Source: Candidatus Poribacteria bacterium (GTDB lineage Bacteria; Poribacteria; WGA-4E; WGA-3G). Taken from it: DNA of 34,618 bases. The first letter of the stretch is position 1. Each line of letters starts with the position of its first letter. The notes under the pieces were generated by a model, which saw nothing but the letters and a program-made list of their open reading frames with translations, did no database searches and was not told where the DNA came from. A program made the translations under genes and the position numbers. Location of the stretch: contig JAGWBV010000046.1 in NCBI GenBank assembly GCA_021295715.1, positions 1 to 34,618 of the forward strand, given 5' to 3'. Below are positions 9,461-17,607 of this stretch, one piece after another.

Positions 9461-9724
9461 TTATCTATGGGCGTCCATATACGTTCGGAGCACTATATTT
9501 ATCCGCGTGTGATAATCTTGTCCCCGTCCTTTGAACCATTCCAAGATTTCATGTTCAATCTGAAGATAATTTTCAGGAACAATTGACTGGGCATTTTCCC
9601 AGAAGTCGTCATCGAGTTCGGGGATCTCTGGTGTATCAATCGCGTCCTCACGGAGGCTCTCAATTTCAGAAGCCGTGTTTTTGAAAGTCTCATCTTTGGA
9701 TTTGTTCGTGAAAGTAAATATCAC
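9461..9724 (-). CDS. BrnA-like antitoxin
   Basis: An 87-residue acidic protein whose C-terminal half, from PELDDDFW through EILEWFKGRGQDYHTRINIVLRTYMDAH, has the pattern of BrnA-type antitoxins, whose ribbon-helix-helix-like domain binds DNA and represses the operon. The usual partner BrnT is missing. Instead it follows, one base after the stop, a small protein and then a PIN-domain gene. The start is GTG at 9724; no better start is near. It is followed within nine bases by the halogenase-like gene, an unusual neighbour for an antitoxin. Confidence 0.7.
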   Translation of the reverse strand: MIFTFTNKSKDETFKNTASEIESLREDAIDTPEIPELDDDFWENAQSIVPENYLQIEHEILEWFKGRGQDYHTRINIVLRTYMDAHR

Positions 9725-9725
9725 T

Positions 9726-9926
9726 TTAATCTGCTGCTTCTTCGTCCTTCGACTTTTCTATTTTTCGTTTCTCATTCGGTGGATCCACAAATTTGTATTT
9801 GCCAGACTTCCGGTATTCTTTTTCTAATGCCTGGTAGTGAGCAATCAGTTTGCCGACATCATGATCAAATCGCGCGGAGATTTCTCGGCGAATTCTGCGA
9901 ATTTCGTCGATTTCATAGTTTGTCAT
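9726..9926 (-). CDS. Small charged protein, probable antitoxin of the PIN protein
   Basis: A 66-residue highly charged protein beginning MTNYEIDEIRRIRREISARF and ending in a Lys/Glu-rich tail. Small proteins with the pattern IxxIRxIRxxIS.xFDHDxxxLxxHYQ are, to my knowledge, often encoded directly after PIN-domain genes of this type, so an antitoxin role is inferred from position and size. The ATG at 9926 begins one base after the PIN stop, with AGGAG twelve bases upstream. A TTG at 9938 in the same frame would overlap the PIN gene but sits immediately on the AGGAG, too close to serve as start. I assign no biochemical function. Confidence 0.65.
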   Translation of the reverse strand: MTNYEIDEIRRIRREISARFDHDVGKLIAHYQALEKEYRKSGKYKFVDPPNEKRKIEKSKDEEAAD

Positions 9927-9927
9927 T

Positions 9928-10419
9928 TTAGTCGTCAACTCCTAAGTAATTGAGTGGCGTTGCCAACTCCGGTGTTGGTAAACCAAGTTCTTGATTAATC
10001 TGCCGGATAAGATAAACTTTGTTAAGGTTCGCAATATGATTGCAATTCCACGTTAAAAGAGCATCTACATTATGAAACGAGGCGATTGCCAAGTGAAGTG
10101 CATCCCCAAAAGGATCTTGAGGCATTATCAACCTGTCAATATAGATTTGTGTAATGCGGTGAATTTTTGGGGAAATTGACAACATCTCAAGGTTTTCCAC
10201 TAAATCGATCCGATCCTGTGTTTTTTCACTTGTTCCGTCACTGAGTTCCTCAATTACAGCTAAACTTGAAAAGAGAAGGAATTTATCCGCATATTGGTCC
10301 CACCATTTCCGAGTCCAGTTCTGCTTAGCAATCGATTCAGTATCCTTGCGCAATGTGTAATAAAAACTCGGAATTGACGTTTCAATGTAGACGCGATGTT
10401 GTTGTTCGTTATGTAACAA
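9928..10419 (-). CDS. PIN-domain protein (VapC-like putative ribonuclease toxin)
   Basis: A 163-residue PIN-domain protein: N-terminal VYIETSIPSFYY, central LAVIEELSDG and the C-terminal GDALHLAIASFHNVDALLTWNCNHI. PIN domains cut RNA with a cluster of acidic residues. Here the first acidic position is Glu in ETS rather than the usual Asp, which is normal in the YIETSIPS subgroup. The start is TTG at 10419, preceded by GGAG eight bases away and an in-frame stop directly upstream; no ATG or GTG is available. It is the first gene of a three-gene cassette, so the toxin-like gene precedes its putative antitoxins, the reverse of most type II systems. Confidence 0.82.
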   Translation of the reverse strand: MLHNEQQHRVYIETSIPSFYYTLRKDTESIAKQNWTRKWWDQYADKFLLFSSLAVIEELSDGTSEKTQDRIDLVENLEMLSISPKIHRITQIYIDRLIMPQDPFGDALHLAIASFHNVDALLTWNCNHIANLNKVYLIRQINQELGLPTPELATPLNYLGVDD

Positions 10420-10493
10420 TTATAGTCTCCAAGAATTTAAATGTCAAGGTAACCAATTTGACATCAAGTGACAACAGTTTATCCTATTTTTCT

Positions 10494-11721
10494 TTACGAT
10501 GACCGCTCATCAGTGAATCTGTTTGATTTAAGCTCGGATCTCGGTAGTGTTTCGAGGGGGACTGCTTTCACGACGGCACGCAAACCTAACTCGTCTCGAA
10601 TCGCAGCGGCGACGGCGGTAGCAGTTTCAGCAGGATTTGGATGTATAGATTCAATCTGGATTTCCAATTCGTCGAGCGTACCTGTTCCATAGACACGTGC
10701 CGAGAACTCGCGGACATCTGGAAACTTGAGGATGATGTTTTCGAGTGTAGCAGGATACACGTTCAGACCGCGGATAATCAGGGCATTGTCTATCCGTCCG
10801 ATAACGCCTCCTTCAAGGACACGGCTCTCCTTACCGCATTCGCACAGTGCTGATTTAAGCTTGACGAAGTCTCCCGTCCGATAACGGATAACCGGCATAC
10901 CGACGCGCCCTAAATTCGTAATGACTTCCAGTTTCTGGATCAAGTACTTCACAGATGAACTCCTCTTCGTTGAGGTGGACACCTGCCTGTGGCTCGCACA
11001 TAACACCCCAGGCACCGACTTCTGTTGCACCCGCATGATCGTAGGCACGCGCCCCCCAACGGCTTTCAATCCGTTGCTTCGTAGCGGGTAGACTCGCTCC
11101 CGGTTCACCGGCATGGATGGTCACCCGAATGGAAGTTTCTTCAGATAGATTGATGCCGTCTTGTTCAGCGACTTCAGCAAGCCGCAACGCGTATGTCGGT
11201 GTAGCGATGAGCACCGTCACGTCGTTGCTAAGAATCGCGCGTAGCCGTTGGTCAGAGGTCATGCCTCCATTGGGGATGAGGAGCGCACCTAACTGCTGCG
11301 CACCGTGATACGCACTCCAGAAACCGATGAAGGGACCGAACGAAAAGGCGATCATGAGTCGGTCGGCTGCGGTGACGCCAGCGGCACGATAGATTTCTCC
11401 CCAGCATTTGCCCCACCAATCCCACGATTCCGCTGTATCTAACCATCGCAATGGTGAACCCGTTGTGCCTGAGGTGCGGTGAAGACAAGTATACCGCTCC
11501 AACGGAAAGGTGAGATTCGTCCCGTAAGGCGGATGCGATACTTGGTCGGTGCTGAGTTCTTCCTTTGTGGTAAATGGGAGTTGACGGTAGTCCTCCAACG
11601 TTTGCAAGTCGTTTGGGTGCGTGACCCCGGCTTCGGTGAGTTTGTGTCTATAGAAGGCGTTAGTTTCCAACACCGGAACAAGCATCTCACGGAGGCGGTG
11701 TAATTGTGTTCTTGTATCCAT
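10494..11721 (-). pseudogene. Phenylacetate-CoA-ligase-like AMP-forming ligase, frameshifted
   Basis: Two overlapping frames together make about 408 residues of a PaaK-type acyl-CoA ligase, which activates a carboxylic acid as an adenylate and then a CoA thioester. The upstream part (11721 down to about 10930) has the adenylate motif TSGTTGS (83-89) and HAGEPGASLP; the downstream part (about 10935 to 10494) has EVITNLGRVGMPVIRYRTGD, the hinge region IIRGLNVYP and the C-terminal ELKSNR lysine segment. The frame changes at about 10925-10937, right after EVLDPETG, by a net one extra (or two missing) bases. The join also lacks the short linker normally found there, which argues for a real deletion rather than a single miscalled base. 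It starts twelve bases beyond the DUF433 gene. The substrate is unknown. Confidence 0.8.
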
Positions 11722-11732
11722 GTTTCTTGAGT

Positions 11733-11942
11733 TTAACGGGTAGATATGGGGGACTGAACTGCGAAATGGAATGCTGCGCGTATACCTTCCTCAGTCAAAC
11801 GGGGGTAGGCTTCAAGTAATTGCTCAATTGTCTCACCCGCTGCGATTTTTTCTAAGATTAATTCGACAGGAATGCGAGTACCTGCAATAACGGGTTTGCC
11901 CATCATGATTGACGGATTAGATTCGATCAGTTTTGTATCCAT
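11733..11942 (-). CDS. DUF433 antitoxin-like protein
   Basis: A 69-residue DUF433 protein: MDTKLIESNPSIMMGKPVIAGTRIPVELIL is the family start, followed by a helix-turn-helix-like ETIEQLLEAYPRLTEEGIRAAF. DUF433 proteins usually act as antitoxins next to a DUF5615 PIN-like toxin, but no such toxin is visible here, so it is a solitary copy or regulates the ligase immediately downstream. The ATG at 11942 is preferred because of AAAGGGATGAAG just upstream; the reading to 12020 would add a non-family extension that comes from repeat DNA. Confidence 0.8.
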   Translation of the reverse strand: MDTKLIESNPSIMMGKPVIAGTRIPVELILEKIAAGETIEQLLEAYPRLTEEGIRAAFHFAVQSPISTR

Positions 11943-11960
11943 GTCTTCATCCCTTTCATA

Positions 11961-12062
11961 CGTAGGTTGGGTTGAACGTCTCTGAGACATCAAATGTCCC
12001 GAACCAAATACCCGGCACATCTCAATCCCTTCATCTCTGTCAAAGACAAAGTGAAACCCAAC
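11961..12062. repeat. Half-copy of the family C repeat
   Basis: CGTAGGTTGGGTTGAACG (11961-11978) and GTGAAACCCAAC (12051-12062) are two modules also found in the nested element at 29135-29449 (29171 and 29263), in the same order and about 90 bases apart in both places, although the DNA between them differs. This suggests a shared ancestral element or two separate short palindromic units. Confidence 0.45.
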
Positions 12063-12069
12063 AACTACT

Positions 12070-12128
12070 GTGTGCTGACTGCTGACTGCTATGCCTCTGA
12101 CTGCTGACCGCTAGCTGCCTCTGCTGAT
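12070..12128. repeat. Imperfect CTGACTGCTGAC tandem repeat
   Basis: A low-complexity stretch built from degenerate copies of CTGACTGCTGAC/CTGCCT just after the radical SAM gene. It has no coding potential. Such slippage-prone DNA may vary in copy number between strains. Confidence 0.5.
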
Positions 12129-13469
12129 TTAGGTATATCGCGTGTTCTGGTATTCAGGGGCATAGAACGCCGGAAGCAGGCTATCGACTTGGAGCAATCC
12201 GCGTTGCGTCAGTTGGATTTCATCTGATGCGGCGTTGACACGCAACATGCCATCGTTTTGCAGTTTCTCGAAGGGTTCAGCAAAAGTATCGAGGATGTCT
12301 GTGTCAAACTTCGCTTTGAAATAGGAGGGTCTGATCTGTCCGAGTTTGAGTTGCAGGATCATCTCCCGCGTCAATCGTTCCGTTTCTGTCGGTTTCAGTG
12401 CTCGGTAGACTGGAATCCTATCTTCCGCAAGGTGACTGAGGTAGTCTCCCCATGAAGGTGCGTTCTGGAAATGAATTCCGCTGAGGTGTGAGAAGGAGGC
12501 AACACCTGTGCCTACCATATCGCTTCCCTGCCACACAGCATCGCGATAGACAAACTGGCAATGCTTATCTTTCTTGAGCACTGTATACGCGCTGGATTGT
12601 GTGTAACCGGCTTGCTCAAACTGTTCAAAGGCGTATTGGTGCCATTCGCGTTTCAGTTTCCAATCTGCGACCGGCAGGGAATCGCCACCGAGAATATCTT
12701 TAGAATAGACAGTGTTAAATGGCAATTCCAACTGATAGACGGTGACGCTATCCGGATCAAGTTCAATGGTCTTTTGGACGGTTTCTCGCCAACTCTCCCA
12801 CGTTTCACCGATCATGCCTGAGATAAGATCAATGTTGACCTGATCGAACGCCAAAGTCTTTATCCACGGGACGATACGATACACCTCTTTGGAAAGATGT
12901 GCCCTACCGTTTTCAGCGAGGATCTCGTCGTTCAGATTCTCAACACCGAGACTCAAACGGGTTACACCGATCCCTTTGATCGCATCTACTTTCTTTTCTG
13001 TCAAGGTCCCTGGCTCACATTCAAAAGCGATCTCTTCGGCGGCATCCCACGGCATTACCCGTTTCACCCTGTCAACGAGAGCCGTCAGGTGTTTCACGCT
13101 GATATAGGAAGGTGTCCCGCCACCGAAATAGACGAATTTCAGGGGTCTATCCGCGATTGCGGGTTGTGCACTGTAGAGTTCAACCTCTTTCGCGAGTGCG
13201 TTCAGATACGTGTCGATTTCCGAGCTGTTTTTATCGGTGTAGACGCGGAAATAGCAGAATTTGCACCGCTTGCGACAAAAAGGGATGTGGAGGTATAACC
13301 CGAGTGTAGCATCTGGACGCGGTTGTTCGCTGAGCGCGCGTTGCACCTCTGGCACATCGGACTCGCCCCATACCGAATACGGTGGGTAGTTGGAGACGAA
13401 AACGCTTCCTACGGTTGTATCTTTTGAATCTATGCCTGCTGTCGCAGGTTCCGGTTTTGTTTCAGGCAT
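12129..13469 (-). CDS. HemW/HemN-like radical SAM protein
   Basis: A 446-residue radical SAM enzyme of the coproporphyrinogen III oxidase-like superfamily. The [4Fe-4S] site is CRKRCKFC (Cys65, Cys69, Cys72) followed by an aromatic residue, and the SAM-binding FGGGTPS is at 115-121. EFxPGT-like FECEPGT, TRLSLGVENLND and the VNIDLISGM segment follow as in HemN/HemW, and a C-terminal winged region (RLTREMILQLKLG) completes the family layout. True HemN has CxxxCxxCxC, which is absent, so oxygen-independent coproporphyrinogen oxidase activity is unlikely. Haem chaperone (HemW-like) or another HemN-like chemistry, including class C radical SAM methylation, remains open. The N-terminal FVSNYPPYSVW extension is unusual for HemW. 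GGGAG lies eight bases upstream of the start. Confidence 0.82.
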   Translation of the reverse strand: MPETKPEPATAGIDSKDTTVGSVFVSNYPPYSVWGESDVPEVQRALSEQPRPDATLGLYLHIPFCRKRCKFCYFRVYTDKNSSEIDTYLNALAKEVELYSAQPAIADRPLKFVYFGGGTPSYISVKHLTALVDRVKRVMPWDAAEEIAFECEPGTLTEKKVDAIKGIGVTRLSLGVENLNDEILAENGRAHLSKEVYRIVPWIKTLAFDQVNIDLISGMIGETWESWRETVQKTIELDPDSVTVYQLELPFNTVYSKDILGGDSLPVADWKLKREWHQYAFEQFEQAGYTQSSAYTVLKKDKHCQFVYRDAVWQGSDMVGTGVASFSHLSGIHFQNAPSWGDYLSHLAEDRIPVYRALKPTETERLTREMILQLKLGQIRPSYFKAKFDTDILDTFAEPFEKLQNDGMLRVNAASDEIQLTQRGLLQVDSLLPAFYAPEYQNTRYT

Positions 13470-13492
13470 TATGGATGCTCCCTTACCTTACT

Positions 13493-13642
13493 TAATCCAA
13501 ATTGCTACTCACAAATTTTGGTGTTTTTGATAGGGGTGTTTTTGCTTGGGCATTTCTACGTATTGCTTGGGTATTTCTGCGTATTTCCCTTTCTGCGGAT
13601 TTCAGCAAGGTTTTTACGCACTTTCCCTACCCCGTAGGGGTG
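13493..13642. repeat. Family A intergenic repeat, diverged copy
   Basis: TAATCCAAATTGCTACTCACAAATTTTGG resembles, in pieces, the left end of the 3517 element, and ACCCCGTAGGGGTG (13629-13642) is the same palindrome. Between them are near-repeats of TATTGCTTGGG and TTTCTGCGTATTT. GTGTTTTTGCTTGGG (about 13537-13551) recurs exactly at 25530-25544. The right inverted repeat is not recognisable. It fills most of the 244-base gap between the propeller and radical SAM genes. Confidence 0.5.
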
Positions 13643-13713
13643 ATATATCTATAGAGAACTCACATTCAAATAAGTTCACAATATTATAACATTAAACCAT
13701 AAATCGTGCCAAT

Positions 13714-14916
13714 CTATGGTGACCCGAAGCAGTACAGGATCCCGTCCTCTGTTCCAATGTAAATTCTACCGTCGGAGACGCTCGGTGAGGCGACGATAGA
13801 TGAACCTGTTGCGAATTCCCACACCGGTTCTCCAGTCGTAATATCTAAAGCAATAAACAACCCGTGAGTTGTCCCTAAAAAGGCACGTTTGCCAACAATC
13901 ACGGCGGAAGACTCAATACGAGATTTAGCGGTATGGGTCCATAGCGGCTCACCCGTCGCCTGTGAAAGCGCATGCACCATCTTATCGCGTCCGCCGATAA
14001 TAACGCTGTCTTCCGTGAGAGCGGCTGAGGCAAAGAACGGGAATCTACGTTTGGGATGCCGATACCGCCACGCAATCTTCCCAGTGTCTAACGCGATCCC
14101 CAATATTTCGGTGCCATACGTGCCGCAATAGACGCGGTTTTGTGAAATCGCAGGACTCGCACCCACATACGCACCGAGATTTACCTGTTGCGTCTGTGCG
14201 CCGTCGTCAATATTGATGACACGGAGATAACTGTCGCATCCGGTGACAATCGCGAAATTCTCTGCCTTACCAGAATCGTTTGCGATGTGCGTCCAGACCC
14301 CAGGGGTGCCGTGGACATAGCCCTCGGTCTCTAATTTCCAGACCAATTCCCCGTTCTCTCGGTTCAGACAATAGAGGAATCCGTCATACGAGCCGAACAG
14401 CACGCGGTCGCCAACGACATTTGCTGATGATATGATTTCACCTTCCGTCGTAAACTGCCATTTCGTTTCTTGGGTGTTAATGTCCACTGCATGGAAAATC
14501 CCATCCCCATCACCGAAGTAGACGACACCGTTGTGAATAGAGGGCGAAGCTTTGATCGCTCCCTCTACCTGATACGTCCACTTTTTTTTGCCCGTTTGCG
14601 CGTCGATCGCGTAGAGGGTTCCATCTAATGCGCCGACATAGACTATGCCATCAACGACTGCAGCGGTAGATTCAATCATATCTCCCGCTTGGAAAGTCCA
14701 AAGCAATTGCGGATTTTCAGGAAGTTCTGAATCGGCGAGACCAGTGAGTTGTGGGTTCCCACGAAAACTTGCCCAGTTGCCAAAAGATGCATGCGAGACG
14801 AGGAACAGTAGGAAAATTAGAAAGGTAGCAGGCACACTCCGTTGTGCCGTCGCTTTTGCCTTTTTAAGATATGTACGATTCCGCTCATCTACTTGCATTT
14901 CAATAGACGTGTTCAT
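13714..14916 (-). CDS. PQQ-type beta-propeller repeat protein (exported or membrane-anchored)
   Basis: A 400-residue protein with a hydrophobic segment at about residues 28-46 (VPATFLIFLLFLVSHASFG) that is a signal peptide or anchor, followed by seven or so repeats of the type G.VYVG..DG.LYAIDAQTGKKKW. These are the tryptophan-docking blades of PQQ-like/BamB propellers. It has no catalytic domain, so a scaffold or binding role on the outer side of the inner membrane is inferred. The ATG at 14916 overlaps the alcohol dehydrogenase stop by 17 bases; an ATG at 14898 would remove the overlap and shorten the N-terminus by six residues. Neither has a clear ribosome site, which suggests coupling to the upstream dehydrogenase. 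Confidence 0.85.
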   Translation of the reverse strand: MNTSIEMQVDERNRTYLKKAKATAQRSVPATFLIFLLFLVSHASFGNWASFRGNPQLTGLADSELPENPQLLWTFQAGDMIESTAAVVDGIVYVGALDGTLYAIDAQTGKKKWTYQVEGAIKASPSIHNGVVYFGDGDGIFHAVDINTQETKWQFTTEGEIISSANVVGDRVLFGSYDGFLYCLNRENGELVWKLETEGYVHGTPGVWTHIANDSGKAENFAIVTGCDSYLRVINIDDGAQTQQVNLGAYVGASPAISQNRVYCGTYGTEILGIALDTGKIAWRYRHPKRRFPFFASAALTEDSVIIGGRDKMVHALSQATGEPLWTHTAKSRIESSAVIVGKRAFLGTTHGLFIALDITTGEPVWEFATGSSIVASPSVSDGRIYIGTEDGILYCFGSP

Positions 14917-16024
14917 AAAGATTCATAAAGTCGCTAATGTTGAGGGGACGCGGATTGAACTGTGCTGTCCACTGTGTCGCCGCTTCCTTTGCCAATGTCG
15001 GTATGTCTGCCGTTCCAATTGTGAATTGGACCGGATAATCCCGAAGTCTGTTCGGTAAATTGCCAATCTGCTTCAGCGTTGTAATTCTGTCCGCTAAATC
15101 TCCGTCTGGATGTAGCTCACGGTAGGTGTCTCCTGCGACAGTGCTATTGAATCGGATGACGTGCGGTAACATCAACGCCACAGCGACACCGTGGATGACT
15201 TCGTATCTTGCCGTCAAGGGGTTAGCACAGGCGTGTGCGGCACCCAGCATCGAGTTTTCAATCGCAAGTCCCGCGAGGTAAGCACCAAACAGCATTTTGC
15301 TTCGGGCTATAGAGTTGTTTGTGGATTCAAGACACACCTCAAAATGTGTGTCTAGCAACTCCCATGCGTGTCGTGCAAACATCTGAGACATCGGGTTGTG
15401 TCTCGTTGAGACGAAACTTTCAACGGCGTGTGCAATCGCATCTATACCGGTGATTGCAGCGATCGGTCTCGGCAAGGTTTTGGTGAGTGTTGCATCCAAA
15501 ATTACAGTCCCGAATCGTGCTTTTGTATCGCCACACGCCATTTTGATGTGTGTATCTGCCTGTGCGATGAGTGCGAAGGATTGCGCCTCGCTTCCAGTGC
15601 CGATGGTCGTCGGAATACCGATAGAGGGTAGCATCGGTTGTGTTGCCTTGTTTGTGCCCCAGTAGTCCTCCATCTTTCCGCCGTTTGTGAGCAGGAAGTT
15701 TACGCCTTTCGCACAGTCCATTGAGCTACCGCCGCCGAGTCCGATGATGAGATCTATCGGCGCGTTGGTCTTCGCGACCGCAAGTGCAGCATCAACATCT
15801 TCTGTTGTCGGGTTGGGGATAGTGTCGGCAAAAACATAAGCGGCGATCCTTTCGCTTTGCAGTGCTGAGACGGCTCTTGCGAGGATGCCTGCCTTTTCGA
15901 TACCGGCATCTGTCACGAGGAGGACACGGCTCCCACCGCGTTCGCGGGTCAGCTCACCGAGTCTCTCGATCGTGTTATCACCGTAGATGACTTGTTGGTT
16001 CAGTTCGCAGTCAAAAGTTTCCAT
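14900..16024 (-). CDS. Iron-containing alcohol dehydrogenase
   Basis: A 374-residue group III (Fe-dependent) alcohol dehydrogenase. The N-terminal nucleotide-binding half has GLGGGSSMDCAKG and the PSIGIPTTIGTGSE loop; the metal-binding half carries DATLTK (Asp), GIDAIAHAVES (His) and GAAHACANPLTARYEVIHG (two His), the usual Asp-His-His-His set. It oxidises a primary alcohol or reduces an aldehyde with NAD(P)H; the substrate is not evident. It may be the first gene of a two-gene unit with the beta-propeller protein, whose start overlaps its stop. Upstream lies a family A repeat at 16042-16187. Confidence 0.92.
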   Translation of the reverse strand: METFDCELNQQVIYGDNTIERLGELTRERGGSRVLLVTDAGIEKAGILARAVSALQSERIAAYVFADTIPNPTTEDVDAALAVAKTNAPIDLIIGLGGGSSMDCAKGVNFLLTNGGKMEDYWGTNKATQPMLPSIGIPTTIGTGSEAQSFALIAQADTHIKMACGDTKARFGTVILDATLTKTLPRPIAAITGIDAIAHAVESFVSTRHNPMSQMFARHAWELLDTHFEVCLESTNNSIARSKMLFGAYLAGLAIENSMLGAAHACANPLTARYEVIHGVAVALMLPHVIRFNSTVAGDTYRELHPDGDLADRITTLKQIGNLPNRLRDYPVQFTIGTADIPTLAKEAATQWTAQFNPRPLNISDFMNLYEHVY

Positions 16025-16041
16025 ATATGAAATCCGATGTA

Positions 16042-16187
16042 ATAATTCAAGTTGCTACCGAATGAGTTATAGACGTTTGAATAAGTTTTCAAACCCTTTC
16101 CTCACCCCCGCAGAATGCCACACGCGCATTCTGACGTTGATTCAGGGGTGCTATGCGTGTAAATAAGTGGCTTGCGTTATAATATAG
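16042..16187. repeat. Family A intergenic repeat upstream of the alcohol dehydrogenase
   Basis: The left end TTCAAGTTGCTACCGAAT matches the AAGTTGCTACCTAAT of the 3517 element. The right end GTAAATAAGTGGCTTGCG followed by TTATAATATAG (16159-16187) matches the right end at 7050-7078. A long imperfect stem is seeded by CACCCC (about 16103) and GGGGTG (16145-16150). The terminal repeats are imperfect here. With the adjoining TnpB right-end region it accounts for the gene-free stretch 16025-16325. Confidence 0.55.
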
Positions 16188-16227
16188 CACACTTATCGTG
16201 CGTACCAGTGGAGGATTGTATTGTATA

Positions 16228-16330
16228 AGTCCTGTCAATGGTACCCACACGCTAAAGCGTGGGGCTTGTGCTTCCTCGCGACTGCGGTTTTCTCTTAGAG
16301 TCCACCGTCTGAGTGTCGCTCCACTTTAGG
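16228..16330 (-). ncRNA. Putative TnpB guide (omega) RNA scaffold and element right end
   Basis: In tnpB elements of the IS200/IS605 group the omega RNA spans the 3' end of tnpB and the element's right end. Immediately after tnpB here, a hairpin CCCACGC-TTTA-GCGTG (minus-strand sense, 16244-16264) lies in the expected place and resembles right-end hairpins of such elements. Exact RNA ends cannot be set from sequence alone. Confidence 0.4.
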
Positions 16331-17419
16331 CAGCCAAGCCTGCCCGTTTGATATTGATAGCAGCGTTGATGTCCCTGTCGTGGTGAGACCCACATTCGGG
16401 ACATGTCCACTGTCTATCTGAAAGAGAGAGGTCTTTATTAGGGTATCCACAATCAGAGCAAGGTTTTGTTGTCGGAGTCCATTGTCCGATTTTGACGAAG
16501 GTTTTACCGTGCTTTGCACACTTCTGCTCAAGTATCTGGAGAAACTGGTAGAAAGCGTGGTCGGAGACCTTGCGTCCCCAGAGGCGTTTCATACCGTCAA
16601 GGTTCAAAGTCTCAAAGCAAAGCGTATCAAACGCTGTGCAAAGTTCGTCAGCAAGTTTCCATTGCCAATCTTCTCTTTGTCGGGCAACTTTTCTGTGGTG
16701 TCTTGTCAAAGCACCACACGCACGATACCAATTGTTAGAACCTTTGACTTTGCGACTCAGTGCCTTGTTGAGAGATCGCAACGTTCTCAGGCATTGTTTG
16801 AAAAACTGCGGAGATGCTATCTTGTCGCCTGCGTCGCTCGTCAAGAATGTTGTGTTTCCGTAATCAAATCCTGCGCTCTGACCCGTCTTGGATTTGGGTT
16901 CGGCATCGTCAACAGTCTCACACGAAAAGCATATCCAATAATCACCGCACCTATCGCGTTTGAGTGTGATCGTTTTGATGACACCGCTAATTTCACGGTG
17001 TTTATGAAAAGAGAACCCTGTCTCTATAGAGTTGATTTTGATACGATTCCCTTCAAGTTCGTATCCAGCTTGTGTGAACGTCATGGAGTTGTATTTCTGA
17101 CGCGGTTTTATCTTCGGGAAACCGACTTTACGTGTGGTTTCACCCGCTTTACGCGCTTTTATGTTATCAAAAAAAGCGTCCCGAGATTTGCCGTAACGCA
17201 ACACAACGTCTTGAACAACTTGACTCGGTAAATCTTTCCAATGCGTTTAGCAACGTGGGCATTGAGGCGAGATATTGATATGTTTTTACCAAGCATGTGG
17301 TGATACCTACGATCGAGTTGCATGATATGAACGTGTATCTGCCACATATCATCAATCATATTACCAATCCTAACTGTGTTCGATTGGTTCTGGAGTTTGA
17401 ACTTGATCGCTTTTCTCAT
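16326..17419 (-). mobile_element. tnpB: TnpB of an IS200/IS605-type element, with one frameshift
   Basis: A tnpB gene of about 364 residues, read in two frames. The N-terminal part starts MRKAIKFKLQNQSNTVRIGN (17419). The rest (from about 17240 to 16326) runs on as WKDLPSQVVQDVVLRYG and carries the RuvC residues. Counted from the methionine at 17204, these are Asp114 (GFDYG), Glu198 (FETLNL) and Asp278 (DRDIN), with the zinc finger Cys249, Cys252, Cys268, Cys271. TnpB is an RNA-guided nuclease that favours retention of its element. The frame changes at about 17240 in CGCATTGGAAAG; one added T restores a normal protein. No tnpA is present, so it depends on a transposase in trans or is immobile. 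The left end in 17420-17607 is not identified. Confidence 0.85.
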
Positions 17420-17607
17420 TGACCGCTTTGACCTTCAATTCAGTCTTTTATGGCTTGGAGTGTCTTGTTCATTGTTCGGTAATCACGCTTTTTATTTTCT
17501 ATTTTGAGTGGCATAATATATTACCTTTCTATTATGAGGAGGAAAGTCAAGGGGAAGGTTGGTTGTCTCGGATATTGGATTTGAGAGGTGTGTGCTCATT
17601 CGCGATA

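Noticed and set aside
12070-12128. Possible iteron or replication origin in the CTGACTGC repeats
   Set aside because: No DnaA boxes, AT-rich stretch or replication gene is adjacent; it looks like slippage repeats.
16482-17231. Long plus-strand open frame of 249 codons
   Set aside because: It is antisense to tnpB, whose protein has clear catalytic motifs; the plus-strand translation resembles nothing and has odd composition.
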